A DNA stretch of 64,000 bases from the NCBI RefSeq assembly GCF_022919155.1, contig NZ_CP095045.1, forward strand, positions 558,001 through 622,000, read 5' to 3'. This document shows, piece after piece, positions 1 to 11,058 of the stretch. The notes below the pieces were generated by a model, which ran no database searches, was not told the origin of the DNA, and was given only the letters and a program-made list of their open reading frames with translations. Numbering within the stretch: the stretch's first letter is position 1; every line of letters begins with the position of its first letter. The DNA comes from Leucobacter allii (GTDB lineage: Bacteria; Actinomycetota; Actinomycetes; Actinomycetales; Microbacteriaceae). The translations under genes were made by a program, and so were the position numbers.

Positions 1-1
1 G

Positions 2-367
2 GTGCAGCTCCACCTGGAGGGAGGGCTGTGCGATTGGCTGGGCGGTGACAACCACGAGTGGGCGGATCGCCAGCGCGCGGTCTTCGAGGCGGCGGTCGGC
101 CGCCCGCTCGGCGGGTTTAGCTCGCACGAGCCCGCGCGCATGGGCGGGATGGCCTTCGCGAACGCGCTGCTCGAACGCTGGAGCGACAGCGTCGCGTACC
201 ACGCCTACGAGGAGCGCTTCATGATGCCGCACATGAAGTACCTGAGCGACTCGAGCGGCCGCTGGCGCGAGGGGCACTTCGGCATGTGGGTCGGCAAGGA
301 ACCGCTCATGCAGGTGCTGACCCACCCGTTCTGGTGGTTCGAGAAGGTGCCGGCGGAGAACTACTGA
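2..367 (+). CDS. C-terminal part of a polysaccharide-deacetylase-like (WbmS-like) protein, cut by the window edge
   Basis: The frame is open to the left edge, so only the last 121 residues are present and the true start lies outside the window. Residues 82-91 (SDSSGRWREG) and 104-112 (QVLTHPFWW) resemble the C-terminal part of WbmS-like proteins, a polysaccharide-deacetylase-fold family found in O-antigen and capsule loci; this is recall of the family, not a search result. The neighbourhood (LpxD-like acyltransferase, Gfo/Idh enzyme, glf, glycosyltransferase) fits a role in surface polysaccharide modification. It converges on the minus-strand gene ending at 383. Confidence 0.5.
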   Translation: MQLHLEGGLCDWLGGDNHEWADRQRAVFEAAVGRPLGGFSSHEPARMGGMAFANALLERWSDSVAYHAYEERFMMPHMKYLSDSSGRWREGHFGMWVGKEPLMQVLTHPFWWFEKVPAENY

Positions 368-382
368 CCCGCCCCGCGCCCG

Positions 383-1285
383 CTAGCGCTTGTTGTCGCC
401 GAGACGCTTCGCAGGGTTCCCGATCCGCACCTCGTTCTCGGGGATGGATTTCACCGCGACGGCGCCGATCCCGAGCAGCGCGTCCTTGCCGAGCGTCAGT
501 CCCTGGATGACCGATGCGTTGGGGCCGATCCAGACGTCGTCCTCGATGGTCACGCTGCCGGAGACTTCCGCGCAGGCCGTGATGATCACGTTGCGGCCGA
601 TGCGGCAGTTGTGCGCGATGTGCACGTGGTCGTCGATCTTCGTATAGTCGCCCACGACGGTCGGCGCGATCGTCCCCGAGCACACCGTGGTGAAATTCCC
701 CACCTCGATGTGCGCGCCGAGTCGCACGGAGCCGATGTGCGGCACGTGGAAATTGTTGCCGTGCTCGTCCTTCTCGATGCCGAAGCCCTCCTCGCCGATC
801 ACGGCGTGGCTCTTGACGAGCGCGTGCTCGCCGACGGTCACGTCCCGGCCGATGACGACGTGATCGCGGATCTCGGCGTGCGCCTCGATGACGGCCCCCG
901 CGCGCACCACCGTGTACTCTCCAATGTGCGCGGTCTCGTGGACGACGGCGGTGCGATCGACGCGCGCCGTCGGCGCCACGCCGGCTTCGGTGCGCGGCGC
1001 GAAATGCCGCGCGACGGTCCGTCCGAAGGCCGCGCGAGGATTGTCGACGAGGATGAGCGCACCGCTCGCGCCCTCGGGGAGCGACGTGCCGACGGGGGCG
1101 AGGATTACGGCCCCCGTGCGCGCGGCGGCGTCGAACGCGGCCTCGAACCTCTGCGTATCTCCCACGAAGGTGAGGGTGCCCGCCGTCGCATCGACGAGCG
1201 GAGCGGGGGTCGTGACGGCCAGGTTCTCGCCGAGAAGCGTTGCGGAGAGCTCGGCGGCGAGAGCCTGCGCATGAAGAGCAGTCAT
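383..1285 (-). CDS. LpxD-like hexapeptide-repeat acyltransferase
   Basis: A 300-residue protein with an N-terminal region resembling the LpxD uridine-binding domain (about residues 1-95), followed by a long left-handed beta-helix of hexapeptide repeats (about 100-290). The repeat region contains HVHIAHNCRIG, matching the catalytic-His segment of LpxD-type N-acyltransferases. The organism looks Gram-positive and has no lipid A, so the substrate is more likely a nucleotide-linked amino sugar for a surface glycan than UDP-acylglucosamine. A -10 box TACAGT (1297-1292) lies 6 nt before the ATG, so the mRNA is probably leaderless. The gene is divergent from the Gfo/Idh oxidoreductase. Confidence 0.75.
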   Translation of the reverse strand: MTALHAQALAAELSATLLGENLAVTTPAPLVDATAGTLTFVGDTQRFEAAFDAAARTGAVILAPVGTSLPEGASGALILVDNPRAAFGRTVARHFAPRTEAGVAPTARVDRTAVVHETAHIGEYTVVRAGAVIEAHAEIRDHVVIGRDVTVGEHALVKSHAVIGEEGFGIEKDEHGNNFHVPHIGSVRLGAHIEVGNFTTVCSGTIAPTVVGDYTKIDDHVHIAHNCRIGRNVIITACAEVSGSVTIEDDVWIGPNASVIQGLTLGKDALLGIGAVAVKSIPENEVRIGNPAKRLGDNKR

Positions 1286-1401
1286 GTCACCACTGTAGTG
1301 CGCCCGACTCGAATCGCAGCGGACGGGGGACCTAGACTGGAGGGGGACCGCGCGGCTCGGATGCGCGCGGATCGGCAGTCCGTAGTTGGAGGAACAGCAA
1401 T

Positions 1402-2355
1402 ATGGCGAACCCGAACATCGTCCTTTTCGGAGCCGGAACGATGGGGCGCAACCATGCGCGGATCATCTCCTCCTCGGCGCGTGCGAACCTCGTCGGCATC
1501 GTCGACCCGTTCGAGGCGAGCGGACGCGCGGCGACCGAGCAGTACGGCGGCGAGTGGTACCCCGAGGCCGAGGATGCGCTCCGCGCCGCCGATGCCGTCG
1601 TGGTCGCCGCGTCGACCGAGTACCACTACGACATCGCGAAGCAGATCCTCGACGCGGGCCTGCCGGTGCTCATCGAGAAGCCCGTCTGCCCCTCCCTCGA
1701 GCAGACCGAGGAGATCCTCTCCGCGGCCGAGCGGCGCGGGGTGCCCGTGCAGTGCGGGTTCCTCGAGCGCTACAACGCCGGCGTGATCGCGGCGAAGGCC
1801 CTCATCGAGGATCCCGTCTACGTCCGCGCCGAGCGGCATTCGCCGTACTGGTCGCGCATCAAGACGGGCGTGGCCTGGGACATGCTCGTGCACGACGCCG
1901 ACCTCGTCTCGAACCTCTACGGCGCCGCCACGCCCGAGTCCGTGAGCGCCGAGCTCGGGTACTTCCACCCCGAGTCGCTTCCCGGAGCGGAGGACGTCAT
2001 CGATCTGACGCTGCGCTTCCCCGGCAGCGGCATCGCCTCGGCCTCGGCGAGCCGCATCGGCCAGCGCAAGGTGCGCCGCATGACCGTGCAGTCGCTCGAC
2101 TCCATGGTGGAGGTCGACCTGCTGCTGCGCAGCGTCACGAAGTACCGCCACACGAACATCGAGAGCACGGACGGGCGCGTCGGATTCCGGCAGATGACCG
2201 AGATGGAGGTGCCGGAGGTCTCGGGGCCCGAGCCCCTCGCGGCGCAGTTCGATCACTTCGTCGATCTCGTCGAGGGGACGGTCGACGCCGATGAGGAGCG
2301 CCGGAGTATCCTCCCCGCGCATCGCATCATCGCATCGGCGCTCGCGCAGGGCTGA
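1402..2355 (+). CDS. Gfo/Idh/MocA-family NAD(P)-dependent oxidoreductase
   Basis: A 317-residue protein with a Rossmann motif GAGTMG at residues 10-15 and the family's EKP signature (about residues 92-94, IEKPVCPS), followed by the beta-sheet C-terminal substrate domain. The family oxidises or epimerises sugars, inositols and nucleotide sugars. Its place beside the LpxD-like acyltransferase recalls WlbA/WlbB pairs, which make acylated amino-uronic acids, so a UDP-sugar 3-dehydrogenase is plausible (inference). A TAGACT -10 box at 1333-1338 and the Shine-Dalgarno GGAGGA at 1388-1393, 8 nt before the ATG, support the start. Confidence 0.85.
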   Translation: MANPNIVLFGAGTMGRNHARIISSSARANLVGIVDPFEASGRAATEQYGGEWYPEAEDALRAADAVVVAASTEYHYDIAKQILDAGLPVLIEKPVCPSLEQTEEILSAAERRGVPVQCGFLERYNAGVIAAKALIEDPVYVRAERHSPYWSRIKTGVAWDMLVHDADLVSNLYGAATPESVSAELGYFHPESLPGAEDVIDLTLRFPGSGIASASASRIGQRKVRRMTVQSLDSMVEVDLLLRSVTKYRHTNIESTDGRVGFRQMTEMEVPEVSGPEPLAAQFDHFVDLVEGTVDADEERRSILPAHRIIASALAQG

Positions 2356-2361
2356 CGCAGC

Positions 2362-2391
2362 GGCGGCGTCCGGCGCGCGCCGGACGCCGCC
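2362..2391. terminator. Perfect palindrome between convergent genes, probable bidirectional terminator
   Basis: Thirty bases form two perfectly complementary 15-nt arms around GCGC, directly after the oxidoreductase stop and before the convergent META-domain gene. There is no U-run, as is common in high-GC actinobacteria. Confidence 0.55.
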
Positions 2392-2398
2392 GGTGCGG

Positions 2399-4119
<1,721 letters not shown>

Positions 4120-4228
4120 GCGGCGCATGAGGCCGCTCCGGAGCCGGAGCGGATTGCCAGCGGGCGTTCAGCATCCCCTAAGCTGTGGCGGGGGGAAATC
4201 GCCGATTCATGAGCCCGAAGGAGCCACA

Positions 4229-6904
4229 GTGCGATCCATGCTGAAACCGTTGGCGGGGGGCGCGCTCGCGCTGCTGCTCGTCCTGAGCGCCTCGCCCGCG
4301 CAGGCGTTCACCGAGCCGCCGGCGGATCCCGCCGTCGAGGCACCGACGACCGATCCGTCCGACGGCGCCGATCCGTCGGAGAACGGGGACTCCGAGGCGG
4401 AGGGGACCGGCGAGACCGGGGCCGAGGCAGGATCCGAGGGGACCGGCTCCGCCGAGGGCGCTGAGGATCCGGGAGCCGAGGATCCCGCACCGGTGGAGCC
4501 CGAGGCCGAAGCGCCCGAGGCCGTCGAGCCCGGGGCCGAGTCGGCCGAGCCGGTGACGGAGGCCCCCGAGTCGCTGCAGGTGACGGGGACGATCCTCGTC
4601 GTACCGGAGGAATCGGGCCCCGTCGACGTGCACGAGGACGGCACCGTCGGCGAACCCCACGGTGCGACCGCCGGTGCGGTCTACGTCGCGACGGAGCAGG
4701 CGGGCCTCATCGCGGTCGACGCGGCGAGCTCGGGCGGATCGCTCGAGCCGGGCGCGGCGTTCACCGGCACGGTCGCGCTGCCCGAGGCGTCCGTCGACGC
4801 CGTGCAGGCGCGGCTCGACGAGCCGGGCGAGCTCACCGTCGGCGAGCTCGGCCGCGTGGCGAACGAGGCCGCCGACCTCGCCGACGCGCCGCTCGCGGCC
4901 ACCGGCACGGGCAGCGACACCGAGGAGTCGCTCGCGCGGCTCGCCGGCGACGTCACCGCCGACGCCGTCGCGACGAAGAGCCACCCCGTCGACGTGCGCT
5001 ACTTCGGCGGCTCGGCGCGCACCGCGCCCACGCGGGCGCAGCTCGAGAGCGTGATCTCCTACTCCTCCGGCTACTGGAAGAGCCAGACCGGCGGCAAGAT
5101 CAGCTCCATGCCGGTGGCGAGTTACAAGAGCATGTCGCCGAGTGCGAGTCGCTGCAGCTACTCCAGCCTCTGGAACCAGGCCATCTGGGACATGGGGTAT
5201 TACGATGCGAACCTGTACCTGAGCAGCGGACGCCACCTCGTCGCCTTCGTGAACCAGAACTGCGGCGGAGCCGTCGGCATGGGTTCGATCCGCAGCCTCC
5301 ACAGCGGCGGTGCCACCTGGATCGACCTGGGCGCGCGTAATTCCGGCAAGCCCGTGAGCGACCTGAACTCGGTCGTCGCCCACGAGATCGGCCACAACCT
5401 CGGCCTCGGCCATGCGGATGCCCGCGTGTGCACGACGAGCCCGAAGGTCGACTCGAGCACGAGCTCGACCACGGGACGCCCCGTCTCCGGTTCGAACTGC
5501 TCGGATCGCGAGTACGGCGACACGTGGGACGTCATGGGGCCGTACTGGAAGGACTACGGCTCGAAGGCTGGCGCCCTGTCGATCCCCCAGAAGAAGATGC
5601 TCGGACTGACCTCGAGCTCCTCGCTCAAGTCGGTGACGACCTCGGGCGGCGCCGTGCAGGAGTTCACCATCAACGCCGCGAGCGCGACGAGCGGCCTCCG
5701 CGGCCTCCGGGTGTCGAGCCCGAGCCCCGGCGTGCCCTTCTTCGTCGAGTACCGCAACGGCGCCGGCACCGACAGCGCCGTGCCGTGGGCCGACGGCCAG
5801 TGGTACAACTTCTCGACGCAGGGCTACCTCTCGAGCACGGGCGTGCGCGTGATGAAGGGCTACGCCGTCTCGGCCTCCTCCGGCGCGAAGCGCTCCGCCG
5901 TGCTCTCCCGCTGGTCGGGCAGCAACCGCCAGCAGGTGCTCAAGGCCGGCGCGAACCTCATGCCGCACGGCAACACCGTGCGCGTCACGGCGGTCTCCAC
6001 CACGGCGAGCACCGCGAAGGTCCGCGTCGAGTACAAGGGCTTCAAGGACGGCGGCAAGGCCGTCTCGACCTCGATCGTCGAGGGCGGCTCGCTGATCGCG
6101 GGCAAGAAGCTCAAGGCGAACCTCTCGGGCAGCTGGGCCGTCACCTTCGGCACGGCGCCGACGAAGATCACCGAGAAGTACCAGTGGCTGCGCAACGGCA
6201 AGGCCATCTCGGGCGCCACGGGCTCCACGTACCGCACGAAGACCGCGGACATCGGCGCGCAGATCACGGTGAAGGTGCGGCCGACGGCCTCGGGCTGGGT
6301 GTCGGGCAAGGGCTCGACCGCCGGCGCGAGGACGGTCGTCTCGCCGCCGTTCATCGACGTGCTCTACGGCAGCAAGTTCTACACCGAGATCAACTGGATG
6401 AAGTCCTCGGGCATCTCGACGGGCACGACGACGAGCAAGGGGCAGAAGTACCTGCCCGGCTCGAACGTCAGCCGCTCCGCGATGGCCGCGTTCATCTTCC
6501 GCATGGAGAACGTGCCTGCGACGTACCAGCCGCCGGCCAAGTCGCCCTTCGCCGACGTGAAGACGAGCGATAAGTTCTACCGGCAGATCGCCTGGATGTA
6601 CACCTCGGGCCTCTCCACGGGCACGCGCGAGGGCGGCAAGCGCTACTACAAGCCGAACGACGGCGTGAGCCGTTCGGCGATGGCGGCGTTCATCTTCCGC
6701 CTCGAGACCCCGAGCTACTCCGCGCCGTCGACCGCGCGCTTCGCGGACGTGCCGAAGGGATCCCGCTTCTACAAGGAGATCTCCTGGATGTACGACTCGG
6801 GGCTCTCGACCGGCACGGTGAAGTCGGGCAAGCGCTACTACGAGCCCTCGGACAAGGTGAGCCGCGCGGCGATGGCCGCGTTCCTGTACCGTCTGAAGCA
6901 CTAG
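4229..6904 (+). CDS. Secreted zinc metalloprotease (M11/reprolysin-like) with three SLH modules
   Basis: An 891-residue secreted protein. GTG 4229 is preferred because GAAGGAG ends 5 nt upstream; ATG 4238 is the alternative. Residues 1-30 form a signal peptide ending in SPAQA. Next come an acidic Glu/Pro/Ala-rich stretch (to about residue 115) and a protease domain with the zinc site HEIGHNLGLGH at residues 385-395, as in gametolysin-type and other metzincins. A beta-rich Ig-like region follows, then three SLH-type modules (about 708-761, 772-825, 834-888), each starting F(I/A)DV and ending in a VSR(S/A)AMAAF block. SLH modules normally tether proteins to cell-wall polysaccharide, so it probably acts at the surface. 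Substrate unknown. Confidence 0.85.
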   Translation: MRSMLKPLAGGALALLLVLSASPAQAFTEPPADPAVEAPTTDPSDGADPSENGDSEAEGTGETGAEAGSEGTGSAEGAEDPGAEDPAPVEPEAEAPEAVEPGAESAEPVTEAPESLQVTGTILVVPEESGPVDVHEDGTVGEPHGATAGAVYVATEQAGLIAVDAASSGGSLEPGAAFTGTVALPEASVDAVQARLDEPGELTVGELGRVANEAADLADAPLAATGTGSDTEESLARLAGDVTADAVATKSHPVDVRYFGGSARTAPTRAQLESVISYSSGYWKSQTGGKISSMPVASYKSMSPSASRCSYSSLWNQAIWDMGYYDANLYLSSGRHLVAFVNQNCGGAVGMGSIRSLHSGGATWIDLGARNSGKPVSDLNSVVAHEIGHNLGLGHADARVCTTSPKVDSSTSSTTGRPVSGSNCSDREYGDTWDVMGPYWKDYGSKAGALSIPQKKMLGLTSSSSLKSVTTSGGAVQEFTINAASATSGLRGLRVSSPSPGVPFFVEYRNGAGTDSAVPWADGQWYNFSTQGYLSSTGVRVMKGYAVSASSGAKRSAVLSRWSGSNRQQVLKAGANLMPHGNTVRVTAVSTTASTAKVRVEYKGFKDGGKAVSTSIVEGGSLIAGKKLKANLSGSWAVTFGTAPTKITEKYQWLRNGKAISGATGSTYRTKTADIGAQITVKVRPTASGWVSGKGSTAGARTVVSPPFIDVLYGSKFYTEINWMKSSGISTGTTTSKGQKYLPGSNVSRSAMAAFIFRMENVPATYQPPAKSPFADVKTSDKFYRQIAWMYTSGLSTGTREGGKRYYKPNDGVSRSAMAAFIFRLETPSYSAPSTARFADVPKGSRFYKEISWMYDSGLSTGTVKSGKRYYEPSDKVSRAAMAAFLYRLKH

Positions 6905-6912
6905 TCGCCCGG

Positions 6913-6949
6913 GATCGCGGTGGGCCGGCGGCGCCGGCCCACCGCGATC
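6913..6949 (+). terminator. Strong hairpin terminator after the SLH metalloprotease
   Basis: Two perfect 17-nt arms (6913-6929 and 6933-6949) surround a 3-nt loop and are followed by TTCC. It lies 9 nt after the stop codon and before the next start. Confidence 0.7.
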
Positions 6950-6978
6950 TTCCGTGTCGGGCGAAGAGAAGGGGAAGC

Positions 6979-9021
6979 ATGGCGCAGCGAGGCATGCGCA
7001 CCGACATCCAGGGTCTGCGGGCCCTCGCCGTCGGCGTGGTGGTGGTCTTCCACCTGAGCGCGTCCCTGCTCCCCGGCGGGTACATCGGCGTCGACGTGTT
7101 CTTCGTGATCAGCGGGTTCCTCATCACCGGCCACCTGCTCCGCGAGGTCGAGCGGACCGGGAGGGTCCGGCTCTCGGAGTTCTGGGCCAGGCGCGTGCGC
7201 CGGCTCCTGCCCGCCGCCTTCCTCGTGCTCCTCGTCTCGGCGCTCGCGGTGCACCTGCTGATGCCGGCGTCGCTGCGCCTCCAGAACTTCGCCGAGATCG
7301 GCTTCGCGGCGATCTACGGCCTGAACTGGTTCCTCTCGGCCAACTCCGTCGACTACCTCGGCGCCGACAGCGCGCCGTCGATCGTGCAGCACTACTGGTC
7401 GCTCTCGGTCGAGGAGCAGTTCTACATCGTCTGGCCGATCCTCATCGTCCTCGCCGTCTGGGCGGCGGGCCGCTCCCGGAGGATCGACCGCCGCCGCGCC
7501 GTGGCGTACGCGCTGGGCGCGGTGCTCGTGCTCTCCCTGCTCTTCTCCGTCGTGGAGACGGCGCGCTCGCAGCCCTCGGCCTATTTCATGACCACCACGC
7601 GGGCGTGGGAGTTCGCGCTGGGGGGCCTGGTCGCGATGCTGCCCGCCAGTCGCCTCCGCGGCGCCGTGAACGGCGCGCTGAGCTGGCTCGCGCTCCTCAT
7701 CATCGTGGTCTCGGCCTTCGCGCTGACGGGGGAGAGCCCCTTCCCCGGATGGATCGCCCTCTTCCCGGTCGGCGCGGCCGCCGCGCTCATCTGGCTCGGC
7801 GATCCGGGCCTGAGCTGGACGCCGCAGCGCCTCGCGCGCTTCCGCCCGGTCCAGTTCGTCGGAGACGCCTCGTACGCGATCTACCTCTGGCACTGGCCGC
7901 TCATCGTCGTCGTCACCGCGAAGCTCGGACGAGCGCCGGGCTGGTACTGGGCGGGCGCGATCCTCGCGGCGACCCTCCTGCTCTCCGTGCTGACGAAGCA
8001 TCTCGTCGAGGATCCCGTCCGTCGCGCGCCCGGCGCCCTCGCCCGCCGCGCGCCGACCTTCGCGTTCATGCTCGTCGGCATGGCGCTCGTCGGCGCACTG
8101 GCGATCGCCCCGAACGCGGTGGCGGCCGCGCAGGAGCACGGGTACCGCGAGCGGATCGCGGCGCGCACCGCCGACGTCGACGGCTGCTTCGGCGCGTACG
8201 CCGTCATGAACGGCTGCGCGGATCCCTACCGCGTCACCGAGGAGATCGACTTCACGCGCGCGAGCTCCGACAGCTATCGGACCTGGATCGACGGCGAGGA
8301 ACGGTGCTCGTCGCATGAGATGGGCACCGGGCTCGAGACCGTCTGCGATTTCCCCGGGGCCGGTCTCGGCGTCGTGCTCATGGGGGACTCGCACGCGAAT
8401 CACCTGATGCAGCCGATCGCCGAGATCGCCGAGCGCGAGGGGTGGGACTTCCGGGCCGTGGGCCGCACCGGGTGCACCGGCTTCGAGCGGGACGACGTGG
8501 TCAGGGACCCGGCGGCGAGACGCAGCTGCATCGACTGGGGCGCCGACCGCACCGAGGCCATCGTCCAGGATCCGTCGGTGGACGTCGTGCTGCTCTCCTC
8601 CCGCATCAAGCCGAACCCGCGCTACAACGACGCCGCGGTCGACCGGCTGCAACGTCTCGTCGACGCGGGGAAGCAGGTCGTCGTCCTCAGGGACGTGCCC
8701 GGCATGCCGCGGGGGACCGCGGCGGACGGCGTGGAGGCCATCGACGGCCCGGAGTGCGTCGAAGCCGCGGGCGTCGGCGCGGTCGATCCGTGCGCCTGGA
8801 CGCCGCCGACCGGGCAGGACTGGCTGCTGCGGGCGGCGGACCTGGTCGGCGTCGATGTCGTGGACCTCCGCGAGCTGCTCTGCACGGAGGGCAGCTGTCA
8901 CGCCGTGATCGGCGGCACGAACGTGTACTTCGACGACGACCATCTGTCGGCATCGTTCGCCGGCACGCTGGTCCCGTGGTTCGCGCAGCGGCTCCTGCCG
9001 CTCCTGCCCGCGCGGAGCTGA
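6979..9021 (+). CDS. OafA/YrhL-type acyltransferase 3 with C-terminal SGNH domain
   Basis: A 680-residue membrane enzyme. Residues 1 to about 370 form the acyltransferase-3 domain with about 10-11 membrane helices, starting with DIQGLRALAV and containing GGYIGVDVFFVISGF and SVEEQFYIVWP. After about residue 400 comes an extracytoplasmic SGNH hydrolase-like domain with MGDSHANH (about residues 466-473) and a C-terminal DDDHLS segment that supplies the Asp-His pair. Such fusions O-acetylate surface polysaccharides. GAAGGGGAAG precedes the ATG. It is convergent with the galactofuranosyltransferase gene, which supports a role in decorating the same glycan. Confidence 0.9.
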   Translation: MAQRGMRTDIQGLRALAVGVVVVFHLSASLLPGGYIGVDVFFVISGFLITGHLLREVERTGRVRLSEFWARRVRRLLPAAFLVLLVSALAVHLLMPASLRLQNFAEIGFAAIYGLNWFLSANSVDYLGADSAPSIVQHYWSLSVEEQFYIVWPILIVLAVWAAGRSRRIDRRRAVAYALGAVLVLSLLFSVVETARSQPSAYFMTTTRAWEFALGGLVAMLPASRLRGAVNGALSWLALLIIVVSAFALTGESPFPGWIALFPVGAAAALIWLGDPGLSWTPQRLARFRPVQFVGDASYAIYLWHWPLIVVVTAKLGRAPGWYWAGAILAATLLLSVLTKHLVEDPVRRAPGALARRAPTFAFMLVGMALVGALAIAPNAVAAAQEHGYRERIAARTADVDGCFGAYAVMNGCADPYRVTEEIDFTRASSDSYRTWIDGEERCSSHEMGTGLETVCDFPGAGLGVVLMGDSHANHLMQPIAEIAEREGWDFRAVGRTGCTGFERDDVVRDPAARRSCIDWGADRTEAIVQDPSVDVVLLSSRIKPNPRYNDAAVDRLQRLVDAGKQVVVLRDVPGMPRGTAADGVEAIDGPECVEAAGVGAVDPCAWTPPTGQDWLLRAADLVGVDVVDLRELLCTEGSCHAVIGGTNVYFDDDHLSASFAGTLVPWFAQRLLPLLPARS

Positions 9022-9025
9022 CCAC

Positions 9026-9057
9026 GAGCCGGACCCGCCCGGCGGGCGGCCCGGCTC
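9026..9057. terminator. Bidirectional hairpin between convergent genes
   Basis: GAGCCGG (9026-9032) pairs with CCGGCTC (9051-9057), with an inner GC palindrome, in the 48-nt gap between the acyltransferase and glycosyltransferase stops. Confidence 0.55.
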
Positions 9058-9069
9058 ATCGGGGGCCGT

Positions 9070-10974
9070 TCAGCGGCCCTCGAAGGTCTTCCGCCACTCC
9101 TCCACCGAGGTGATCCGGGGCAGCGCGGCGCGGTACTCCGCCGCGAGCCGATCCCAGTTCTTCTCGATCTGCCCGGCGAGCTCCCTGGCCTCGCGCAGCA
9201 GCCGGCGGAACTTCGCGCGGTCGTGGCGGTACCACATCTTGCCGCTGCCGTCGGCGGCGCCGACGACCACGCTGCGGTGCGCCGGGATCTTCCACCACAG
9301 CGCGTCGTGCTTGGCGTACTCGAGCTCGGGCGTCAGCGCGTCGCGTTCGCTCTCTGCGCGACGCCAGTGCTCCGCCACCATGCGGGCCGTGAAGACGCCG
9401 AGGCGCAGCCCGGTCGGGTAGTCCCGCGCGCGCGTCAGCCGAGGCAGGGCCCGGCCGCCGCGGGCGACGGGGGTGTCGGGATCCCCGGAGCGGTAGACCC
9501 GGGTCTCGGGGAAGTCCGCGGCGCGCGCGCGGGCCGCCGGCATGTCCCGCGCGATCGCGTCGTGGAGCCCGTCGGGGCCCCGCAGCACGGAGCGCATGCC
9601 GTCGACGGCGAGCTGCGTCGCGTAGTACTGCATGTTCAGCAGCTTCTTGATGTCCTGCCTGCCGCTGTTCTGCAGCAGCTTCCCGCTGCGGGGGCGGTCG
9701 GAGTGCAGCAGGCCGGCGATGATCCGGTTGCGCGTGTGGAAGAACGCCTGCCAGTCCTGCGAGTCGTCCTTGTCGAGCCAGGAGACGTGCCAGAGCGCGA
9801 CGCCGGGCATCGACACCGTGCGGTACCCCGCGGCCTGGGCCCGCAGCCCGTACTCCGCGTCGTCCCACTTGATGAAGACGGGGAGGGAGAGCCCGATCTC
9901 GGCGATGACCCGCTTCGGGATCATGCACATCCACCAGCCGTTGTAGTCCGCGTCGAGCCGCGCGTGCATCCACGGCGTCTGCCGCAGATTGCGCTTGCGG
10001 AAGTCGTGGCGGTGCTGCTCCTCGAAGGACGGCCCCCACATGAAGGGCTCGGGGCGCACGACCTCGGCCCAGGCGTGGAGGACCGGCTTGTCGAGCAGGT
10101 CGAACATGTGCCCGCCGACGATCACCGGCGTGCGGCTGAGACGGCCGAACTGCAGCGCGCGCAGCGCGCTCTCGGTCTCGAATGCGATGTCGTCGTCGAT
10201 GAGGAGGAGGAAGTCCGTCTCCTCGCGCTCGAGCGTCTCCGCCATGGACCGGGAGAATCCGCCCGAGCCTCCGATGTTCGGCTGCTCGATGACCCGCAGC
10301 CGTTCGCCGAGCCGCGCCGCGACCGCGTCGAACCCGGGTTCGTCGCGGACCTTCCGCGTGCCCTGATCGACCAGGAAGATGCGATCGATGCCCTCGAGGA
10401 GCGCGTCGTCGTCGGCGATGTTCGCGAGCGTCGCGACGCAGTAGTCCGGCTTGTTGTAGGTGGTGAGGCCCAGGCTGAGCTTGCCCGGGCTCACGAATTC
10501 GGCGTCGGTGGTCCACGCGCCGTGCTCGAGCACGAGGTCCCCGTCGCCCGCGATGAGGTCGAACCAGTACCAGCCGCCGTCGTTGAAGGAGGCGAGCGGC
10601 AGCTCGAAGACGCTCTCCTCGCTGCCGCTCACCGGCCGGGAGTCGACGCGCTGCTGCACGCCGGAGGCGTTCGAGCGGTAGACGATGATGGTGCCGGGGC
10701 CCTCGGTGCGGAGGGTGAGGCGCACGCGGTCGACGACGGTCCAGCGCTGCCAGTAGGCGGCGGGGAAGGCGTTGAAGTAGCTCGCGTAAGAGACCCGGTG
10801 CCCCGCGCGGACCCGGGAGCTGCTGCGGGAGAGCACGTTGTCGATGTGTGCGTTCTGCGTGAGTCGCACGGGCCGGCCCCGGACGGTGGTCCACGTCTCG
10901 GCGTCCGCGTACAGGGGGAGGACGTCGGGATCCTTCGCGATCGGGAAAACGACGTTCTGGAGGGTGGTCGGCAT
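9070..10974 (-). CDS. GlfT2-like galactofuranosyltransferase
   Basis: A 634-residue protein with the GlfT2 layout: an N-terminal beta-sandwich (about residues 1-160), a GT-A domain with the metal-binding LIDDDIAFE (first Asp near residue 260), the WDDAEYGLR segment (about 370-378) that supplies the catalytic base region, and a helical C-terminal domain. GlfT2 uses UDP-galactofuranose to extend the galactan chain of the arabinogalactan in mycobacteria. Here the glf gene 5 kb away makes the donor. A TAGACT -10 box near 11020 and AAGAGAGG upstream of the ATG suggest a short-leader mRNA. Mycolic-acid-type arabinogalactan is not expected in Microbacteriaceae, so the acceptor is unknown. Confidence 0.85.
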   Translation of the reverse strand: MPTTLQNVVFPIAKDPDVLPLYADAETWTTVRGRPVRLTQNAHIDNVLSRSSSRVRAGHRVSYASYFNAFPAAYWQRWTVVDRVRLTLRTEGPGTIIVYRSNASGVQQRVDSRPVSGSEESVFELPLASFNDGGWYWFDLIAGDGDLVLEHGAWTTDAEFVSPGKLSLGLTTYNKPDYCVATLANIADDDALLEGIDRIFLVDQGTRKVRDEPGFDAVAARLGERLRVIEQPNIGGSGGFSRSMAETLEREETDFLLLIDDDIAFETESALRALQFGRLSRTPVIVGGHMFDLLDKPVLHAWAEVVRPEPFMWGPSFEEQHRHDFRKRNLRQTPWMHARLDADYNGWWMCMIPKRVIAEIGLSLPVFIKWDDAEYGLRAQAAGYRTVSMPGVALWHVSWLDKDDSQDWQAFFHTRNRIIAGLLHSDRPRSGKLLQNSGRQDIKKLLNMQYYATQLAVDGMRSVLRGPDGLHDAIARDMPAARARAADFPETRVYRSGDPDTPVARGGRALPRLTRARDYPTGLRLGVFTARMVAEHWRRAESERDALTPELEYAKHDALWWKIPAHRSVVVGAADGSGKMWYRHDRAKFRRLLREARELAGQIEKNWDRLAAEYRAALPRITSVEEWRKTFEGR

Positions 10975-11058
10975 CGAAGGCGCGCCTCTCTTGACGGGCG
11001 TCGGGCAGAGTACCGCACCAGTCTACCGAGGCGATCCGGATCGGACGCGGGGAGCCGC

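Noticed and set aside
383..1285. Lipid A biosynthesis (true LpxD)
   Set aside because: No other lpx genes are present and the genome looks Gram-positive; only the fold and general acyltransferase activity are supported.
4178..6901. Minus-strand open frame of about 900 codons opposite the SLH metalloprotease
   Set aside because: Pure antisense of a clear secreted protease gene; Arg/His-rich composition and no start signal.
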